The position numbers were made by a program, and so were the translations under genes. From NCBI GenBank assembly GCA_964496595.1, contig CAZCAI010000180.1, positions 1 to 8,426 on the forward strand: DNA of 8,426 nt, given 5' to 3'. Origin of the DNA: JAAAOZ01 sp964496595. GTDB taxonomy: Bacteria; Chloroflexota; Anaerolineae; B4-G1; SLSP01. Position 1 is the stretch's first letter. Each line of letters opens with the position of its first letter. The notes beneath the pieces are model-generated. The model worked only from the letters and a program-made list of their open reading frames with translations. It did no database searches and was not told the DNA's origin. Below are positions 1-6,700 of this stretch, piece after piece.

Positions 1-2
1 TC

Positions 3-704
3 TCCGAGGGCGCGGGCAGTACCACCTTCTACGACGAAGCCAGCGTCTACAGCGCGGCGTGCAGCGGGGACGCCTGCCCCACCGCCAACGGCTCGTTCCT
101 CGATTTCGATGGCGCTGACGATCTGGCGATGATCCCCAGCAATCCTTACATTGACAGCGACACGCTCGACGAGTACAGCATGATGTTGAAATTCCAAATT
201 CATCGCCAGACAGACGATCTCTGGACGCCGGTTGACGATATGATGGTGCTCTACGAGCAGGGCGGCGGCACCGGCGGCATCAGCATTTCCGCCAATGAGC
301 ACACATACTACGGTTCCTTTATCACGGTTTGCGCGTGGGATTATGGTAATGGATGGAGCGATTGCGTGACCAACGACGACGGGACCACCGGGACCGAAAA
401 CCGACTCAGCCCCGGGACCAGTCACCAAGTCGTGCTGACCTACGACCGCGCTGCTTCTTACAACAGCAACGCCATCAAAGTCTACGTGAACGGCGACTAT
501 CTGGGCAGCATTGGCGCGTCGCAACTCGACGCCCGCACCGATGGCATCGGCGTCGGCGGGATCAACGGCGGCGTCCGCGTGAATGGCACGTTTTACGCCA
601 GCGGCGAAGCTCACTTTGACGGCTGGATTGAAGAGTTGGCCTTCTTCAACGACGTGCTCGCCTCCGAAGAGGTCGCCTATTTCTACGAAGAGGATTTCGG
701 CGCC
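3..704 (+). other. LamG domain 1 (N-terminal edge cut by window)
   Basis: Residues 1-234. The module opens with an acidic G-A-G-S-T-T-F-Y-D-E-A-S stretch, then a C-S-G-D-A-C-P motif (C20, C25) and the L-D-F-D-G-A-D-D strand usual at the start of LamG domains. The middle strands read H-Q-V-V-L-T-Y-D (141-148) and I-K-V-Y-V-N-G (158-164). The module closes with F-D-G-W-I-E-E-L-A-F-F-N-D-V-L from residue 205. Its first strand, typically L-L-L-x-L-D-E, probably lies just outside the window. The length suits a full LamG of about 200-230 residues. Fold assignment is by pattern; ligand unknown. Confidence 0.8.
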
Positions 705-3700
705 TTCCCCACTCTGTACGTGTTCGGCGTCAATCTTGGTGTGGCTTACAAAAGAGTTGGCAAGACTCGGATGAGTGATTGGATCGCCTACAATACCCTC
801 AACCTTGATGCTTGGAACCACGTAGCCTTGACTTTCGATGCCGGTACCGAATCTTTCATCTTTTATCACAACGGCAGTCCTGTCAAAGCGTGGACTGGCG
901 AAGCTCCCACCATCACCTTCCCCGACGATCCCGAAATCCGCCTGGGATGGGCCGGCGGCGGCTACGGCCACTTCGAGGGCCAAATGGATAGCGTGGTCTT
1001 CTACGATGAAGTCCTCTCCGAGGACGAGATCGCCACGCTGATGGCCTCGTATCACAGCGAAAACGCCCAACTCCTGCTAGAACTGGACGAGGTCCCCGGC
1101 GCGTCCGCGTTCCAATCCGGCTACGGGGCGGATGATATTGCCACGTGCAGCGGGGAGGCGTGTCCGATGATGGGCCTGCGCGGTATCATCAACTGGGCCG
1201 CCTATTTCGACGGCGATGACGTCATCGAAGCCGAGTTCACGGATGTCGATGCCGGGAGCACGGTCGAGACCGAGTACCTGAGCGTGGCGGCCTGGGTCAA
1301 GGAAGGCCAGGGCACGCTGCTTCACTACGATGATGCGCACAGCATTCGGCTCACCACCGACGCCGGACTCAAAAAGTCCGCATTCACCGTCTATGATGGC
1401 CAGACGCGCACGCTCAACTTCAGCGGCGCAACCGCTACCGACGACTGGACGCACATCGTCGCTACCTACGATGCCAATGATGCGCTGCGTGTCTACATCG
1501 ACGGCGTCGAAGCCGTCACCACCACGCTCAACGGCGCCTACGTCGCGTTAGATAGCGCCACGCCCGTCTACATCGGCCAGCGCAGTAACGGGAGCGACGG
1601 TTTCACCGGTTATCTGGATGACGTGCGTCTCTACGACGTGGTGCTCTCTGCTGAGCAGGTGAGCGCGCTCTCCAGTGAACTGCCGCCGCAGATCAAGTTC
1701 ACGTTTGATGAACGCGAAGGTGCATCCACGGCGAAGGATAGCTCGCCCAACGCCTATGTGGGCGCCATCGAGGGGGCGCAGCCCGGCGTCGAAGGGCGTC
1801 TGGGCAACGCCGTGCGCTTCTACAACGCCGACATCTGGAACAACGAGGCCAACCGCATCAGCGTGCCTGATGCGACTGTGCTGGATGATTTGCAAACGAA
1901 TTTTACCGTCGTCACCTGGTTCAAGCCTGACATGGACGCTGTGGAGGACAATTCAAGCCGTGACGAGATCATTGCCCACTGGGGTAACGTCTATTTCGAA
2001 AAGGGCCACAGCAACTATCTGCGCATCGGGCGCGGCTCCTCCCTGACGGATGTGGCCTTCGAGTACGACACCTGGAATCACCTCGCCGTCGTCGTGGACA
2101 CTACCACCGCCTACTTCTACCTCAATGGTGAACTGGTGGAAACCGGCGAGATGGACTGGTCGTCCACCGGTTACTCCGGTCTTTCCCTGGGCGAGTCGCT
2201 TATTCGCGATGATTTCGGCCTGGGGGATACCACCCTCGACGAGTTCGCCATCTACGCCCGCACCCTCACCGCCCAGGAGATCGCCGACCTCTATCGCACA
2301 GAATCGCGCTGGTATCGCGCCGTCGCCGCCTTCGATATTATCGTGGATGGCGACGCGCCGACGGTCACGCTGCGCTCCTATACTTCCCTCCCCGTGGGGG
2401 GGACTGAGGGGGGCGCTTACCGGCTCAATCAGAGCACCGTGCTCGATGTCGCCACCCGCGATGCTACCTCGTCCGTGGAGCGCGTGCTGATGGGCCTCAA
2501 AGCGCCCGGCGATAGCGACTACACCTGGGAAGGTGTCGATGCCTGCACCGACGCCGATCCCGGCGTGGCCTGGTGTCCGACCTTCGATCCGCCGTCGCTC
2601 GCGGGCGAGGGCCGCTACGATGTGCAGTTCCGCGCGATTGACGCGGCGGGCAACAGCGCCACCAGCGAGACCTACACCATCTATGTGGACGATACCCCGC
2701 CCGATGCCTCCGCCGCTTACAGCGGTGACTGGCTCCCCGCGAGTGAGATCACCGACCGGACGTGGACATTTGCGCTCACCGGCTCCGTCAGCGATCCCGA
2801 CCTGAGCGACGCCAGCGCGGCGGGCAGCGGCGTGCTCACCAGTAGCGTGAAAATTGCGCTGTTCGATTACGCGGGCGAGGAGGCCGGGCGCGGTTATCAG
2901 ACCGCCTCGGTCAGCGGCAGTGCGTGGACGGTCGACTACGTCTTCGGCGGGACGCGGCCTAACGGTCTCTACGACGTCGTCGTCGCCGCCGAGGACTGGG
3001 CCGGCAATGCTATGACGTCCACCGTCGGCTCCGTCCGCGTCGATGTGACCCCGCCAGACATCGCCTTCCACGATTGGTCTATTGCCGACGACGCCATTAC
3101 GTCCAGCCACACGCTCTCCGGTACAATCCTTGATCTCGCCCTGCCCGGCAGCCTCGCGCTGATACTCCATCTGGAAGAAATCGATGGCGCGGGGACGTAC
3201 TACGATGCCTCGCCGGAGGCCAACCACGCCGCGTGCATCACCTGCCCCACGGCAACGGCCGGCGTCTTCGGCCAGGGACTGGATTTCGACAACGCCAACG
3301 CCAGTTCGGGCGATTACCTCGATCTCGGCGACGACGAGTCGTTGCGCCCCGACTACCTCACGCTGGCCGCCTGGGTCAAGCCTGATGCGGCCTCGCGGGA
3401 TCAGGATCAGCTCATCACGCAGGAAAACTCCGGTTACCGGTTCTCGTACAAAGGCAACGGCCTGACCCTGCTCATCAAAGACGCCGACGCCGACCAGGCC
3501 GACGCCTGGGGCGAAATCCATCTGAGCGCGCCCAACGTGCTGACCGTCGGGCAGTGGCAGCACGTCGCCGCGACCTATGGCTCCGACCGCCGCATCCGCC
3601 TCTACGTGAATGGCGCGCTGGTGAGCGCCAGCGATGCCTTCACCGGTGGCGATGGCACGATCCAGTACAACGGCGCCAGCAGCACCACCGTGGCGAAGGC

Positions 3701-6700
3701 CGGCGCGCCAAACTGGCGCTATGGCTTCGACGGCGCGCTGGATGAGATCGTCATTGCTGACTATGCCCTGAGCGATGACCAAATCTACGCGCTGGCGCAG
3801 AGCACGCCAAAAGGCGTCAGTGACCTCGATCTCGCCTGTGAATCGCTGAGCGAGATGTCGCTTCACTACGAGGACACCCTTCCCAATGACGCCGTACTCT
3901 ACCTGCCCTTCGCCGAAGGGGCCGAGGATGACGAGGGCAACGTCACCACCGAGTTTGCCGACTACGCGGCGGGCGATGTGGCGCAGTACATTACCTGCGC
4001 AGAGGCCAGTTGCCCCACTGCCGGGGCCAGCGGTATCCGCAACGGCGCGCTCTCCTTTGATGGCGAGAGTCAATACGCTACCATCTCCGGCACGACAGCC
4101 ATCAACCTGGCTGACCACAACCAACTCTCCGTCGCGCTCTGGTTCTGGGCCGAGGATATCGACAAGGACGAGCGGATTCGCAGCGGAACGACTAGCATCG
4201 CGCGCACGCAAGTCCTCTACGACCACGAGGGCGTGAGCCTTTACCTCTACAACAGCACGTTGTACGCGAATGCCGGCGGTCTCTCGTATATCTCGGCGTC
4301 AGGCGCGATGTCCCAACGCTGGCATCACGTCACCCTCGTCATCTCCGGCACGGCTGAGTGGCAATCCAACGCGGTCACAATCTATCTCGATGGCGAACTG
4401 GCGAATAGTTCAATCGGGCATGGCTACATAGCCGGAACCTCCGACTTTCAGGACATCGGCCTGGGCGCGGATGCCGAGATCGCCAGCGCGACCGACGCGC
4501 CGTGCAGTCTGGCGGCGTGTTATAGCTACTTCGAGGGCCGTCTGGACGAAGTCGCCGTTTTCGACCGCGCCCTGACCCAGGCTGAAATCCGCGCGCTGAT
4601 GTATCGCGGCGATCCGCAGTTACAGCTTGGCTTTGAGGAGAGCACGCTGTACGACGGCAGCACGTTGGCGGATGAGCACGGCTTGACGTACACGGCGACC
4701 GTCGTCGTAGATGATGGCGGGAGTAAGTCGGCTGCTGGGCTAGTCGGTTCTGGCGCGTTAGCCCTGGACGGCGACGGCGACTACGTCAGCATCGAAAGCA
4801 ATCATCTGAATGCTGACACCTTCACCCAGATGGCCTGGGTCTACCCCGACGCCTCAAATACAGTCCATCCCATCTTCTCCAATCGCGCCTATACCGAAAG
4901 CGCCGGCCCCTATCCCTACATCTACATCGTCAACGACTATATCCGCTACGGCGTCGATGCCATCTACCGGACAACGTCTCCCGGTGTGGTGACAAAGGGC
5001 GCCTGGAACCACATTGCGGGCGTCTTCGATGGCACAACCTACCGCGTCTACGTGAACGGCGTCGAGGTTGATTCCTCGACCTACTGGGCGGGCAAGACCC
5101 CCATCGCCGCGCAACAGATCGACATAGGCCGCAGATATGACGTGAACACGGACACGATGCAGTACTTTATGGGCTACCTGGACGACGCCCGCATCTATCC
5201 CCGCGCCCTCAGCGCGTTAGAAATCGCCGAAATCGCCAACGAACCCTGGCAAAGCGCCACACTCGACGCTGCTGGCGCGAATCTCTCCACCTGGAGCCAC
5301 GCCGTCCCGGAGCTTGAGGGCGTCTATCGCCTCAACGCGCAGGCAAGCGACGCCGCCTCCAATGCCGGCGATACCACGCCGCTCTGGGCGGGCACGCTCG
5401 ACGCCCTCGCGCCGCGCATCACGTTCGAAGCGCGGCAGCAGGGGGGCGGTCTCACGGGGCAGACGGTCTACACCTACACCGTCGGGGACGTCAATCTGGA
5501 CGAGTCCAGCATCACCGGCCCTTGCCCGGACGAAACCCACGCGCTCGGTTACTTCGACGCGCTCTGGTTCCGCGTGCTGATGGGGCAGACCACGCCGAGC
5601 AGCAGCCAGATCAACGCTCTCAGCGCGGCCTGTACCCTCAACGGCCACGCCGCCAACGCCGCCGTGACCGCCTGCGACACTTACGGCAATTGCGCCACCC
5701 AGACCTTCACGCCCCCCGTCGGCGCGACGCCCCTGGTGGATGCCGCCATTCTCACGCCCACGCACTACGCCATCTTCACCAGCGCGGGCAACATCGAAGT
5801 GGCGGGCGCGGCCACCGCGCAGGACGGTGTGCAGGCTATCACCGTCACGGTCGACGGCGCGCAACTGTATACCCAGACGTGGGCCGCCGGTACGGTCAGC
5901 GATACCTGGAGCACGATCTGGTCTCCCGTAGATGATGGGAGCTACACTCTGGACGTCGTCGCGCAGGATCAGAATGGCGCTGTGCAAACGACGACGCGCC
6001 CCATCGATGTCATCGTCAGCCTCAATCCGCCAACCGTGACGCTGCCCACGTTAATCTTGACCCGCACGCACTACAACGCCGCCAACGGTAAACTCGATTT
6101 CACCGGCAGCGCGAGCGCGCCCGCCGGGCTGGCCGACGTCGCGCTCACCATCGTCAGCGGCACACAATCCAGCGAAGTGGCGACCGTGCTGGCGGGCGAC
6201 ACCTGGAGCGCCGCCTGGCATCTCGCCGCTGGCGATGTGCCCGATGGCCGCCCCTACACCGTCACCGCCACAGCCACCGACCTCGGCGGGCGCACCACGC
6301 AAGTCACCGAGGTCATCACCGTGGACGTGAAGACGCCGTCCGCCGTGACACTATCCCTTTCTCACGGCAGCCAGCCTCTCGCGCCCGGCGACGTGGTGCG
6401 CGACGCCGCCCCCACGCTCACTCTCGACTGGACGGCCTCCGATGATGGCAACGGCATCGCCGCCTACCGCGTCGGATGGCAGGCGCTCGGCGCGTATGCC
6501 AGCACGCTGACCACGACCCTTCACACCCTCGACACGGCTACGTTCCAGGACACCTACACCGGCGCGGACGGCACGCGCCTCACGCCCTATCTGGAAACCG
6601 TGGATGCCTACGGCAACCGCCGCTGGCAATCCTACGGCGATATTTATGTGGACAGCCCCCTCACGCCGGATTATATCCGTCTCCCCTCCTCTGCTAACGG

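Noticed and set aside
353..619. Arg/Pro/Ser-rich short + strand frames such as this one, and similar ones throughout
   Set aside because: They are out-of-frame readings of the GC-rich main gene, with skewed composition and no domain features.
1953..4226. A 757-codon open frame on the minus strand
   Set aside because: Its codons lie exactly opposite the sense codons, so minus-strand stops can arise only where the sense strand uses TTA, CTA or TCA, which are rare here. It ends at the sense TCA at 1950-1952. The sense frame carries clear LamG and Ig signatures through the whole stretch, whereas the antisense translation shows no domain pattern.
5217..5987. A 256-codon open frame on the minus strand
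   Set aside because: It has the same codon-opposite phase as the longer antisense frame and is explained by rare-codon avoidance. It ends opposite the sense TTA at 5217-5219. It overlaps the LamG7 end and Ig-like modules 3-5, which read well on the + strand.
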